Shown here: positions 35,397-43,489 of the stretch, in pieces
Position numbering within the stretch: the stretch's first letter is position 1
How the letters are laid out: each line of letters begins with the position of its first letter
Assembly (NCBI RefSeq): GCF_047338595.1
Contig: NZ_JBLFBO010000002.1
Span: forward strand, 319,077 to 383,076
Length of the DNA: 64,000 nucleotides
DNA from: Nitrospira_D sp019636945
GTDB lineage: Bacteria > Nitrospirota > Nitrospiria > Nitrospirales > Nitrospiraceae
Reading direction: 5' to 3'
Notes under the pieces: generated by a model
The model's database searches: none
What the model was told of the DNA's origin: nothing
What the model saw: only the letters and a program-made list of their open reading frames with translations
Translations under genes and position numbers: made by a program

Positions 35397-36743
35397 CTAA
35401 AAGTTATACTGGAGCTGGGTCCTGACAATATCGCCTTCGCGGATGTTATATGGTGCGGTCTGTGTATCGGTACGTCTGCTTCGCGCATAGGCAATCGTGA
35501 ACTCTAACGACTTCGCGATCTGCCACTCCATCCCAACCTCCCACTCCCGAACGACATTGAATGGTGAATTGGTCCGGTGCTTCTTTCCGCCGCTGTATTC
35601 CTGGTACCGCACGTAGGGGATCAGGCTCGTCAGCCAGGGTTTATCCACATCCCACTTATACATCCCCTGGACGTAGCCACCCTGAATATCCCCTTCCTCC
35701 ACACGTGTCCGAGTCGCGTTCAACTGAGGACCATTGCCCCAATTCCACTCCGCTTGAAGACCAATTGGTTGTGGGTACAGGATAAAATGTACACCGACTC
35801 GTTCGTCGAGAATATTCCCGTTATTTTCTCGACCAATAGCCGGGCCACCAGTTGTCAGCGGTGCGGTCGCACCGACATTGAAGGCCCCGCGGTAGGCATC
35901 CACGCCGAACTGAATGATCTGCCCATAGGGTAATTCCATAGGATAGGTGGCGTGGACGACGACATGCTTGTTGTCATTACGGTCGTTCACATTGATGGTT
36001 TGGCCATTGTACACCCCGATGCCTAAGACGCCGTAGTCTCCAGATCCCTTGAGACCCGATTCAACCAGTTTTCTGAATAATTTTCTGGTTTCCGTCGGCG
36101 TATAGTAGAGAAACAATCCGAGGTCACGCTCGCCATTCACCGCACTATTGAGCCCATCGCTTCGGTCGAAGGCAATTCGCTGTTGACTGGACTGAAGGGT
36201 TTCCCATCCAAAGGGGACTTTCGACTGCCCCACTCTAAGCCGCAGCTCCTTCTCGCCAAAGAATAGAAACGACACAGGCAGAAAGATATCGGCATAGGCA
36301 TCACGCAGTTGGACAAAGTGGTTGCTCTGATCCCCTGTCGTACCAGGAACAGTGCCGGCAAACTCCGGCTGAATGTAGAACGAGAGCCAGTCCGTGATAT
36401 CACCTGAAAAGATTAGGCGGGCTCGGCGGAAGGCGAAACCGGTATTATCCCGAATAGTGTTATCGTACTCACTTCGGATGGATTTATCTCCAGGCAGATA
36501 AGTATACCGGGCTTGCACATACCCGCGAATGCTGATCTTATCGAACCATTTCTTGATTGTTGCCTTGTCCTGAATAATTGCTTCTTTTTTTTCCTCATCG
36601 GCTTTCAACTTGAGCCATTCCTCTTTGGTAATCTGCCCTTTTTCATAGAGGAGATCCTCGACGCTGGCTTGTGCCACAGCGGCCATAAAGATCACTCCCA
36701 GACTCAGCACATACAAGACGCTTACCAACCCCCATTTCTTCAT
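35397..36743 (-). CDS. Phosphate-selective porin O/P family
   Basis: A 448-residue outer-membrane porin. Signal peptide: VLSLGVIFMAAVAQA. A short coiled stretch follows (LLYEKGQITKEEWLKLKADE), then the 16-stranded OprP/OprO barrel: RGYVQARYTYLPG, then RRARLIFSGDITDWLSFYIQ, and VGQSKVPFGWETLQSSQQRI. The last residue is Phe (RTQLQYNF), as required for barrel assembly. It probably passes phosphate or polyphosphate to PstS. Four Pho-box-like units lie 57-96 bases upstream. Confidence 0.92.
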   Translation of the reverse strand: MKKWGLVSVLYVLSLGVIFMAAVAQASVEDLLYEKGQITKEEWLKLKADEEKKEAIIQDKATIKKWFDKISIRGYVQARYTYLPGDKSIRSEYDNTIRDNTGFAFRRARLIFSGDITDWLSFYIQPEFAGTVPGTTGDQSNHFVQLRDAYADIFLPVSFLFFGEKELRLRVGQSKVPFGWETLQSSQQRIAFDRSDGLNSAVNGERDLGLFLYYTPTETRKLFRKLVESGLKGSGDYGVLGIGVYNGQTINVNDRNDNKHVVVHATYPMELPYGQIIQFGVDAYRGAFNVGATAPLTTGGPAIGRENNGNILDERVGVHFILYPQPIGLQAEWNWGNGPQLNATRTRVEEGDIQGGYVQGMYKWDVDKPWLTSLIPYVRYQEYSGGKKHRTNSPFNVVREWEVGMEWQIAKSLEFTIAYARSRRTDTQTAPYNIREGDIVRTQLQYNF

Positions 36744-36799
36744 TCACCTACCTCCTCAATTAGTCGTGTATGGAACTGAGAGAGGATATAGTTGATGAA

Positions 36800-36839
36800 C
36801 GTTAAGTTGATGCTACGGTGTTGTTACACCCTTGTTAAA
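36800..36839 (-). promoter_or_regulatory. Putative Pho box array upstream of the porin
   Basis: On the minus strand, in 11-bp phase: TTTAACA, TGTAACA, CGTAGCA, CTTAACG, each separated by four bases. Two of the four match the pstS unit exactly or with one change. The array points at the porin gene. Confidence 0.7.
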
Positions 36840-36860
36840 TTCGCTACGATCTAACCCATC

Positions 36861-37298
36861 ATGGCACCAGATTCCCCGAACGCGCAGGATCAGAACCAAA
36901 CGGAACCACCCTTGTGGTCAATCGGGATTGCGATGCTGATCATTCTGCTCGCACCGCTTATCTTGTACTCGTTTGCTCCGGTTGGCCCTATTCGTGAAGG
37001 CGACACCGTTTTTTCAGACGGCCAGCAGCGCGCGACATTCACCACACCAATTGCATCCCAGTCTCTTCACCCTGACGAAACCTGTTTACTCGATCCCAAT
37101 AGCCCATTGATCGTGCTCGAGAATTCAGCGGGTGAGCCAGACGGTTGGATCAAAGCCGAAGTCCAAGGAAATCCGACTGCAGAATGGCCGTTTTGTCCGG
37201 TGCATGCTGAAGTACGGCTCAGCCTTCATCAGGTCTTTCAAAAACCGGCTGTATTGGGAGCGGTGCGGGATACGCTGATGAGGTGGTTGGGGAAGTAG
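36861..37298 (+). CDS. Single-pass membrane-anchored hypothetical protein
   Basis: 145 residues. After a polar start there is one membrane helix (IGIAMLIILLAPLILYSFAP). An extracytoplasmic part follows with two Cys (DETCLLDP and WPFCPVHAEV), which could pair. No family is recognised. The gene is divergent from the porin and shares its upstream region, so it may respond to the same Pho-type array. Confidence 0.6.
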   Translation: MAPDSPNAQDQNQTEPPLWSIGIAMLIILLAPLILYSFAPVGPIREGDTVFSDGQQRATFTTPIASQSLHPDETCLLDPNSPLIVLENSAGEPDGWIKAEVQGNPTAEWPFCPVHAEVRLSLHQVFQKPAVLGAVRDTLMRWLGK

Positions 37299-37316
37299 AA
37301 AATAGAATTGTCGGAA

Positions 37317-37880
37317 CTAGGACTTGAGCCTCTCAGCAAATTGCTTGCGGAACTTCGCCACTTTCGGCCCGACCACGAATTGGCAGTACCCTTGGAACGG
37401 GTTTCGAGCAAAATACTCCTGATGGTAGGCTTCTGCTTCATACCATTGTGTCGCCGCAATAACCTGCGTCACGATAGGAGCATCATACAGTCTGTCATCT
37501 GTTACGGTGTTGATAACCTGTTCAGCTGTTTGTTGCTGGGCTGGACTATTATAGAAGATCGCTGAACGGTACTGCGTGCCGATATCGTTGCCCTGTCGAT
37601 TGAGGGTGGTAGGATCGTGAACCACAAAAAATATTTCGAGAAGCTCTTGGTACGAGATCACTACTGGATTGAACGTGATGCGCACAGCTTCGGCATGGCC
37701 GGTCTGCCCCCCACACACCGCTTCATATGTCGGATTATCCATGGCCCCGCCGATGTACCCGGACTCAACTGCTTCCACGCCTTGCACCTGGTCATAGACG
37801 GCTTCAAGACACCAAAAACAGCCTCCGGCAAGAATGGCAACATCCTGCCCTGATAGGATCGTTCGTGGTTCATCGGCCAT
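37317..37880 (-). CDS. msrA: Peptide-methionine (S)-S-oxide reductase
   Basis: A 187-residue MsrA that repairs oxidised methionine. Catalytic motif: LAGGCFWCLEAVYDQVQGVE, then SGYIGGAMDNPTYEAVCGGQ and TGHAEAVRITFNP. FFVVHDPTTLNRQGNDIGTQ and YRSAIFY complete the family pattern. The C-terminus lacks the extra resolving Cys of some MsrA, leaving CQFVVGPK as a candidate. ATG 37880 is preferred over an extension to 37964. Confidence 0.95.
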   Translation of the reverse strand: MADEPRTILSGQDVAILAGGCFWCLEAVYDQVQGVEAVESGYIGGAMDNPTYEAVCGGQTGHAEAVRITFNPVVISYQELLEIFFVVHDPTTLNRQGNDIGTQYRSAIFYNSPAQQQTAEQVINTVTDDRLYDAPIVTQVIAATQWYEAEAYHQEYFARNPFQGYCQFVVGPKVAKFRKQFAERLKS

Positions 37881-37932
37881 AATGTGGTTGAGTCGAGTGC
37901 CGTGTGGGATTTTTTCAGCAGATAGCGACCGG

Positions 37933-38094
37933 CTAATCCTCTTCTTCTTCCTCGATGTCCTCAATCCCTTCGTAGCTCATTTCCGGGAACGACGCCGACG
38001 CTTTCTCACAGGCCGTCTCGACCATTTCCTCAGCGTCTTCCGCTGAATCAGCATCGACCACAAACTTCACCGTGATTGCATACCGCTGTTCCAC
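37933..38094 (-). CDS. Small acidic protein
   Basis: A 53-residue protein from GTG 38094 with a clear ribosome site (AAAGGAGTTGAGA). It reads VEQRYAITVKFVVDADSAED, then AEEMVETACEKASASFPEMS, and ends in a run of Glu. The strand-helix-strand pattern suggests a small ferredoxin-like or dodecin-like fold, but no family is recognised. It is encoded about 50 bases ahead of msrA. Confidence 0.65.
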   Translation of the reverse strand: MEQRYAITVKFVVDADSAEDAEEMVETACEKASASFPEMSYEGIEDIEEEEED

Positions 38095-38263
38095 TCTCAA
38101 CTCCTTTCTCGAATAACCTGCCCCGTGATCGAGGCACCGCATACCTTCGTACTTTCTGATAGTTGTGGTGGCTGTGTCAACCGTTGGGAAGTAGTGAGGA
38201 GACAAACCGGATATGGGAACAGACGTGAATGGAAGATACAAATCAACGAGACGGGGAGGAAGG

Positions 38264-38644
38264 CTACTCGTCCCGTTCGAGATCGGTGAGAACCGATGTC
38301 AGCTTGACCAACTCGTCTGGAGCAACCCGCAAAAATGCGAGTCCGAAGCTATTCGCCCCAACCCACCTCACGATTGCTTCATCTACGCGTAACGGCCAGT
38401 CAAGACCCGGGATGTGGAGACGGCATTCAAATTTCGCGCCTTGCTCCACCTGCATATTGCTTTCGATCTTACAGCCGCCGGCAGAAATATCTACCGTTCG
38501 TCCCTGTCCTTCCTGTTTATTCCCGGAAAACGTGCTACGAAACTGGGCGGTAAACCGCGGTTGAACTCGGCGCTCATCCGCCCCTGGCTGTTCCAGAGTA
38601 GATTCAACAGGTTTGGATTTGAAGAATGAACTCAGCTTTTTCAC
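38264..38644 (-). CDS. PilZ-domain protein
   Basis: A PilZ domain of about 126 residues, the common c-di-GMP receptor. The binding marks are ERRVQPRFTAQF (RxxxR) and VDISAGGCKIESN (D/NxSxxG). The start is uncertain: GTG 38644 has GAGGGAT ahead; the frame is open to 38701. It may act as a stand-alone effector. A second PilZ protein lies at 43975. Confidence 0.82.
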   Translation of the reverse strand: MKKLSSFFKSKPVESTLEQPGADERRVQPRFTAQFRSTFSGNKQEGQGRTVDISAGGCKIESNMQVEQGAKFECRLHIPGLDWPLRVDEAIVRWVGANSFGLAFLRVAPDELVKLTSVLTDLERDE

Positions 38645-38721
38645 TGCTGACGATCCCTCAGCGACCCTTCCAACAAGTAACCCCCTGGGACATCTTGCCA
38701 ATCACATCCAAGAACCGTTGC

Positions 38722-39363
38722 TTATTTTGTCGAGAGCAACATGTGTCCCCGCCGATTCTGCTGATAGCAGGATTCCTGTCGCTCGCTGCAGAACGGCCGT
38801 TCCTTTCCATAGGACACAATCGCGAGCTGATTAGGACTGACTCCTGCTTCCTGCAGATAATTGCGAGCTGCTTTGGCACGCTTGTCGCCGAGGACCATGT
38901 TGTAGTCGCTCGTCCCCCGCTCATCACAATGGCCCTCTATTTTGAGCACAGCGCCAGGATGATCTTTCAGATAGTGCGCATCGAGATTGAGCGCCTCTAT
39001 ACCTGTTTCAGATAAAGTCCATTGGTCATACCCGAAAAATACATCTTGCAATCCAGCTTCGACAGCAGCTCGCTCTTCTTTCGTCAACTCCGCTTGCTGC
39101 CGCCCCGGAAAGCTTGACGGGTTTAGACTCGTTGGATGTCCACCCTGTCCGCCTGGCGAAAGGCGTTCCTCAGCAGGATTCCGAGAAAACCCCTTGAGTT
39201 CCCCACTTGGGCTTCCACCGGAAATGCTCGGAGCCTTTGAGCTGGTGCTTCCGGACCCCCCTTCGCTCTCAGACTGTACCCATTTCTTACTACACCCCTG
39301 GTTCGACAAGAAAAGAAGTCCCACGGCCACCACCACTCCCAGCTTCATCACCACTCTGGTCAT
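38722..39363 (-). CDS. pal: Peptidoglycan-associated lipoprotein Pal
   Basis: A 213-residue OmpA-like lipoprotein of the Tol-Pal system. Lipobox: LLFLSNQGC. A Gly/Ser/Pro-rich linker of about 60 residues follows, then the OmpA domain: VFFGYDQWTLSETGIEALNL, then IEGHCDERGTSDYNMVLGDK, then RAKAARNYLQEAGV. It tethers the outer membrane to peptidoglycan. The C-terminus carries two extra Cys (FCSERQESCYQQ), which is usual in several phyla. No tol genes are adjacent. Confidence 0.93.
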   Translation of the reverse strand: MTRVVMKLGVVVAVGLLFLSNQGCSKKWVQSESEGGSGSTSSKAPSISGGSPSGELKGFSRNPAEERLSPGGQGGHPTSLNPSSFPGRQQAELTKEERAAVEAGLQDVFFGYDQWTLSETGIEALNLDAHYLKDHPGAVLKIEGHCDERGTSDYNMVLGDKRAKAARNYLQEAGVSPNQLAIVSYGKERPFCSERQESCYQQNRRGHMLLSTK

Positions 39364-39706
39364 AGTCTTTCTCCTCTTATGGTCTTCTACACTCACAACT
39401 CAGCTCCATCATCTATTCATCGCCACTTGATGCAGTAATGATTTCAGAATGCGCCTTCGCCCTGCCTGCAAATACAATTATCTCCCAATGATGATAAAGT
39501 GATGCAGTAACAGGAGTTTAGCCGATTGCCAGCAGGATGCCTAACAATTTTTCATATCCGGCCGGATGACCGGGTCGGTAGGGAATGATCTCTCTAAAGA
39601 GGCAGAAATGGGATGGCTCGGAGAGAAGAAATCCTTCGATGAACGGGGCGCACACGGACCAGTCGAGGCAATCTGTTATCCTGACAGACTACCGTGTCCT
39701 GGTTGT
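39364..39706. other. Spacer downstream of two small genes
   Basis: About 340 bases between a 46-residue membrane gene and pal, both reading leftwards. It includes the pal leader with an AGGAGAAAG-type ribosome site. No other gene is seen. Confidence 0.4.
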
Positions 39707-39847
39707 TCAGCGAGAGCCGCTACGATCAGCCCAGCGGACAGGTCGCAACACAGCTCCCATTCCGGCGAGCGCGCAGATAAACAACAGCATGGCCAGAGCA
39801 ACCACCAGGAAAAATGCCGCCCTCATATCGTGCAAAACAGGGGTCAT
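39707..39847 (-). CDS. 46-residue membrane microprotein
   Basis: A 47-codon frame behind AGGAGGGACGTGGTATG. It begins MTPVLHDMRA, has one hydrophobic helix (AFFLVVALAMLLFICALAGM) and a basic tail (RPVRWADRSGSR). The ribosome site is close to consensus. No family is recognised. It follows a 33-residue zinc-ribbon gene by 27 bases, so the two are probably cotranscribed. Confidence 0.6.
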   Translation of the reverse strand: MTPVLHDMRAAFFLVVALAMLLFICALAGMGAVLRPVRWADRSGSR

Positions 39848-39874
39848 ACCACGTCCCTCCTCTTGCTCGATGCA

Positions 39875-39976
39875 TCAACTGCGCCATCCACAGACACAAA
39901 CCCATGGACTCATTGGATCGATTTTCTGAAGAGGTCTCCCGCAACAAGGACATTGCCGAGTCCACACTTGCCTCAT
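39875..39976 (-). CDS. 33-residue zinc-ribbon microprotein
   Basis: A 34-codon frame, MRQVWTRQ then CPCCGRPLQ then WVCVCGWRS. The CPCCG and CVCGW knuckles, about 17 residues apart, form a complete zinc ribbon in a very small protein. GGAGGGG lies 11 bases ahead of the ATG. It is the first gene of a two-gene unit with the membrane microprotein at 39707. Function unknown; contact with nucleic acid or protein is usual for ribbons. Confidence 0.55.
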   Translation of the reverse strand: MRQVWTRQCPCCGRPLQKIDPMSPWVCVCGWRS

Positions 39977-40459
39977 AGGGTGGCCAACCCCTCCAGCTGT
40001 CCTCGTTTCCTGAGTGCTATATCGGAAAAACCAGCCCACGGGATTACCTTGTCCCCGGTTAAGTGTAGATCACGCTTAGCCCTTGGTCCACGCCGCTTCC
40101 CATTGGGACCAACCTCGACATGCCCACAACCTATTGTAAACGCTGGAGAGCCCTGGAACGCTCTTGGTGTGGCAACAGAAATTCACCATCCGACCGACTT
40201 ATTCGATGATATAGCTGACAGTCTCAATCTAATGAAAAGCACACCCAATCGGACGTTACACAGGCAAACAAGAGAAAATCAAGGCAAGATTTCCGCAACT
40301 CTGCTACCTCGTGGCGACAGATACACGCTATAGGCAAACCGTGACGCCCCTATGTAACACTAGATTCGGCTTTATATCTGATCCCGATCTGATCAATATG
40401 ACGTGAGCCTGAAAGTCTATGCTCGCGACTGAGAACCAGGCTCCAAGCCTACGAAGTAG
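39977..40459. other. Gene-poor spacer left of the accessory region
   Basis: About 480 bases. A long plus-strand open frame across it (39566-40333) is rejected because it is antisense to the two small genes, has no ribosome site, and has an odd composition. Nothing else is seen. Confidence 0.4.
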
Positions 40460-40822
40460 CTAATGTAGCAATTCATACTGTACGGCGCGGAGTAACGTAG
40501 AGAGATCCAATGGTTTTGCAAATGTCTGCCGTGCCCCGAGGAGTCTGGCCGTCTGCAGTTCATCTGGAGAGTGTCCACTCATGGCAATGACCTTCACATC
40601 CAGAAACGCACGAGTCAGTTCCAAGATAAGGTCTAACCCATTCATTTCCGGCATCTCCAAATCCGTAATGACCAAATCCATGGGGTTCGCACGGAACTGC
40701 TCAAGCCCCTCTCGGCCGTTGGCGGCCTCGTAGGTTTGATACCCGGCATCCTCAAGGATCTGCGCCAGCAAGACTCGCACCGACGCATCATCCTCGATCA
40801 CCAGAATCGTACGTGGCCTCAT
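40460..40822 (-). CDS. Single-domain response regulator, module copy 1
   Basis: A 120-residue CheY-like receiver. It has the acidic pocket (ILVIEDDASVRVLLAQILED), the phospho-Asp (LVITDLEMPEMNGLDLIL), VIAMSG, and the Lys (TFAKPLDLSTLLRAVQYE). There is no output domain. It closely matches the receiver at 48225, including the uncommon HAVQYEL/RAVQYEL ending. It is preceded on the same strand by a zinc-ribbon gene (40873), an order repeated at 48225/48738. ATG 40822 is chosen from the match to copy 2. Confidence 0.85.
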   Translation of the reverse strand: MRPRTILVIEDDASVRVLLAQILEDAGYQTYEAANGREGLEQFRANPMDLVITDLEMPEMNGLDLILELTRAFLDVKVIAMSGHSPDELQTARLLGARQTFAKPLDLSTLLRAVQYELLH

Positions 40823-40872
40823 CACCGTATCCCTTTCGTGCTCTTCAAGTCGCCCTTCACACACCCGATTTA

Positions 40873-41109
40873 TTAGGCGGCCAACGATTCCATTTCCTCT
40901 GAGTCCCAGTCCAGGTTAAGCACCTCGTGAGCTGACATCGTCGCCATCACCGGTTTGGCAGATAACTGCCGGTGGTGCTGAATGACGGCATCATCCCGAT
41001 GACCACAATTGACACAGCGTGTGCTCACACTCCACATTTCGCCATACCCTCCTTCCATATCGATCATGTGCTCATCCAGCATCAAGCCTTGGCAACGTGT
41101 ACAGTTCAT
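40873..41109 (-). CDS. Zinc-ribbon small protein, module copy 1
   Basis: A 78-residue protein: MNCTRCQGLMLDEHMIDMEG, then the second knuckle RCVNCGHRDDAV, and an acidic tail ending SEEMESLAA. The four Cys form a zinc ribbon. The ribosome site is CAGGAGGGAGCGACG. It is about 70 percent alike by eye to the protein at 48738, with an identical closing ESLAA. The pair sits immediately left of an integrase/att remnant. Confidence 0.8.
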   Translation of the reverse strand: MNCTRCQGLMLDEHMIDMEGGYGEMWSVSTRCVNCGHRDDAVIQHHRQLSAKPVMATMSAHEVLNLDWDSEEMESLAA

Positions 41110-41174
41110 CGTCGCTCCCTCCTGTTTAGCGCCCACAATCCGGTTAAGAGAACTGTACCAGGGAGGATCATTCC

Positions 41175-41208
41175 AACTAGATCTGAAGGAGTTACGTCTA
41201 AAGGGGGG
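41175..41208 (-). promoter_or_regulatory. Conserved upstream element of module copy 1
   Basis: ACTAGATCTGAAGGAGTTAC followed by GTCTAAAGGGGG lies 66 bases ahead of the zinc-ribbon start. A near-copy lies at 49049-49083, at the same place before the second zinc-ribbon gene. Closer in, TACCAGGGAGGAT (copy 1) matches TATCAGGGATGAC (copy 2). Conservation outside the coding region suggests a promoter or operator. Confidence 0.6.
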
Positions 41209-41382
41209 TAAGGAAGTAGACAACTCGGACTTATGCGATCTTGCAGGAATACAACTCGATAATAGCGGTTCGTATGGGGAGAGCCTCTCCATCTGGGAGG
41301 CAACCAGCCGATCAAAGCTTGCCGGACTAGGTCGGGTTCTCGAAAACTGTGGATCGAGCTCAATTCGCGTTGGAATGGAGAA

Positions 41383-41495
41383 GAGCCTGCAGTCCTGTGC
41401 AACCAGGCAGGCATGTTAGCTTGGGAGATTCTGAGAACCCATTGAATCTGTGGTGCGCCCGGCAGGAGTTGAACCTGCGACCTACGGGTTCGAAG
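41383..41495 (+). mobile_element. Integrase 3' remnant and att copy (tRNA-Arg fragment)
   Basis: Bases 41451-41495 repeat, with one mismatch, the 45 bases at 50759-50803 that form the 3' half of the tRNA-Arg(TCG) gene. The 70 bases before it resemble the last codons of the integrase at 50195 (QPGRHVSLGDS against QPGSYVGVEDS). This is therefore a leftover right end of an earlier integrated element: the tail of its integrase plus its attachment site. The rest of that integrase is missing. Confidence 0.75.
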
Positions 41496-41550
41496 TCACA
41501 GCCCGACGAGACGGAAACCCAGAAAACCCCACAAAATCAAGAGTCCGACC

Positions 41551-41962
41551 ATGCAGAGGAGTGAAAACCGTGGCAGGCTAGACGCAACTCTGCAACCTCG
41601 GCGCAACCAGTTTCGGACCGATGGTTCCAACGTGGCTCGGCAACCACAGGGCATGAGCACACGTCTTGCCCTCTCCTCGCGTCGCAACCACATCACCCAG
41701 AAGGTCCGCATTGGCGGACGCACCCTGTATCTCTCGGGCCATGATGATCAGGCTCCTGCTGAGATCTTCCTTCATGTGAAAGGTGACGACTGCACCCCCG
41801 GAGGCCATTGCCCTTTACGACGTCATTGCCCGCGTGATGAGCATCGCACTGCAGTACGGCGCTCCCCTCGAAAAGGTCGGAGACCTTCTGATTGGTGCTT
41901 CGGACCGAAGGAGCCTCATGATTTCGAAGCTGAACAGACTGACATGTCGCAGTACCGTGTAG
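41551..41962 (+). pseudogene. TSCPD-domain protein (class II ribonucleotide reductase C-terminal type), frameshifted
   Basis: The first frame reads HITQKVRIGGRTLYLSGHDD, then QAPAEIFLHVKGDDCTP. It then shifts, and PEAIALYDVIARVMSIALQY with GAPLEKVGDLLIGASDRRS continues in a second frame to TAG 41960. Together they make a TSCPD domain as found at the C-terminus of B12-dependent ribonucleotide reductases and as a stand-alone protein in phages and integrative elements. The break falls in the C-run near 41792-41797. It lies just inside the left att copy. Confidence 0.7.
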
Positions 41963-41980
41963 ACAACCTTGTTAACAAAA

Positions 41981-42823
41981 CTAAGAGCGCGTAACAAAAT
42001 GATCTCGGAGATTTCGATGGCAGATGAGGCAGGCTGTTAGCTTGACCAGCGCTTCGTAGTTCTCGGCCCGCCTCTCGGTGCGGATCCTAATCTTCCCATA
42101 GCGCTTGAACCAGGCCAGGGTTCGCTCGACATACCAGCGTGTCTTGCCGAGCCCAGCGCCATGCTCGGTCCGCCGTTTCGCGAGTTGTGGCTCGATCCCA
42201 CGGCGTCGAAGCTGATCGCGGAGCGGCTCGGAGTCATAGCCTCGATCCCCTTGCAGCCTGTCCGGTCTTTGTCGTGGCCTGCCTTTTTTTCCCCCGAACC
42301 TTCGGCACCCCATCCACCAGCGAGATCACCTGGGTGACATCGTGGGTATTAGCGCCGCTCACCTGGATTGCCAGCGGAATGCCCTTAGCATCGACCAGCA
42401 CGTGTACCTTCGAGCCCAGCTTGCGGCGATCGGTGGGATTGGGGCCTGTTTGCTCACCGCCGCTCGGTGCCTTCGTGGTCGCACTATCAACCAGCGCGCG
42501 AGACCAGTCCAGCTTGTCGGCTCCGTGGAGCTCAGCCAAGAGCACCTCGTAGAGCTTCTGAAACACACCGTTCCGGTGCCACCGCTTGAGCCGACGCAGA
42601 CAGGTCATTCCGGAGCCGCACCCCAGCTCAGCCGGCATCTCGCGCCACGGATGCCGGTACGCAGCACGAAGATAATGCCGGTGAGAACGGCGCGGTCGTG
42701 CAGGGGCTTGCGGCCCGGATACCGGCTTCGCCGCCGGCGCGGCTTAGGGAGCAGGGGGTGGACTCGCTCCCAGAGGTCGTCGGGGAGCCATTTCGAGACG
42801 GTTCCTGGCATTCGTTCCTCCAT
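41981..42823 (-). pseudogene. IS5-family DDE transposase, two frame breaks
   Basis: Frame 1 (42823-42605) gives the N-terminus: WLPDDLWERVHPLLPKPRRR. Frame 2 (42638-42234) gives CLRRLKRWHRNGVFQKLYEV and the first catalytic Asp in SRALVDSATTKAP. Frame 3 (42313-41981) gives the second Asp in GDRGYDSEPLRDQLRRRG and the Glu in WYVERTLAWFKRYG. The first break is a missing C in what should read GGCATCCCGTGG (Gly-Ile-Pro-Trp); here it is GGCATCCGTGG. The second falls at GGGGGAAAAAAAGG, a slippery A7 run that could be a programmed frameshift as in related IS elements. The first break is a real lesion unless it is a sequencing error. Confidence 0.85.
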
Positions 42824-42892
42824 AATTGCCAGTATGCGGCATCACGTCCCGAAACATCATCCGCCCCTCACCAGTCATTTTGTTACGCGCTC
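41985..42892 (-). mobile_element. IS5-family element (IS427-like), probably dead
   Basis: A 908-bp insertion sequence with perfect 18-bp terminal inverted repeats (GAGCGCGTAACAAAATGA at 41985 and its complement ending at 42892). It is flanked by TAA on both sides as a three-base target duplication. It encodes one transposase on the minus strand, split over three frames. Size, ends and duplication suit the IS427 group of IS5. It separates the TSCPD remnant from the rest of the island. Confidence 0.9.
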
Positions 42893-43093
42893 TAAGTAAA
42901 ACTTGGTCTCCTGGGGACATCACCAGTCGAGAATGGGCGCGATTACTGAGGAAGCGAAAAAGACCCGAGTATGACCATGTTGAGGTGCGCACCCGGTGAC
43001 ACACCTGATGATTTCGAGTGCTCGATATCAGTAAAAGCCAAGATATTTGTAGAGGTTTGTAGAGGTCTTATAGGGAGAGGTTAGACGGCCGAG

Positions 43094-43489
43094 ATGAAAG
43101 CCCTTGTCACCCAATTTCATGCGCTCAACGTCACCCAACTCAATCGCGGTGGATGGCTCTATCCCAACACGACGTATGAGTGGGTCTGGAGGACGAATAA
43201 GGGGTCCAGCATCGAGGCTGTGCAGATTACGGCACTGAAGTCGGCCGTAGAGCTCTCTATACTGGTGGAGTCAACACGAATGCTTCAGCGGGTATCACTG
43301 ATCTACTCAACTGGCCCTCATGGTGGGAAGCGTCCCTGGTTTACCTGTCCTCAATGCCAACGGCGAGTCGGGATTCTGTATCACGCTCCGTTTCATCCCT
43401 TCTTCTGTCGGCGCTACTGCAACCTTGCCTACCCCTCCCAGTACCAGTCTCGAGATCAAAGCTATGATCGTCGACATCGAATGGTTTAG
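43094..43489 (+). CDS. Zinc-ribbon protein typical of mobile elements
   Basis: 131 residues. The N-terminal part is RGGWLYPNTTYEWVW; the middle has GPHGGKRPWFTCPQCQRRVG and then FCRRYCNLAYPSQYQ, a CxxC...Cxx(x)C ribbon. Small proteins of this pattern (GGxRPWFxCPxCxRR) are common in integrative elements and have no known function. The second knuckle reads CRRYC rather than the usual CRxC, and the C-terminus ends sooner than most relatives, so it may be slightly decayed. Confidence 0.55.
   Translation: MKALVTQFHALNVTQLNRGGWLYPNTTYEWVWRTNKGSSIEAVQITALKSAVELSILVESTRMLQRVSLIYSTGPHGGKRPWFTCPQCQRRVGILYHAPFHPFFCRRYCNLAYPSQYQSRDQSYDRRHRMV

Noticed and set aside
39566..40333. 255-codon plus-strand open frame
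   Set aside because: No ribosome site, unusual Pro/Ser/Arg-rich composition, and antisense to two small genes with good features.
41451..41495. Second tRNA-Arg gene
   Set aside because: Only the 3' half is present; there is no D arm or 5' acceptor strand, so it is an att copy and not a tRNA gene.
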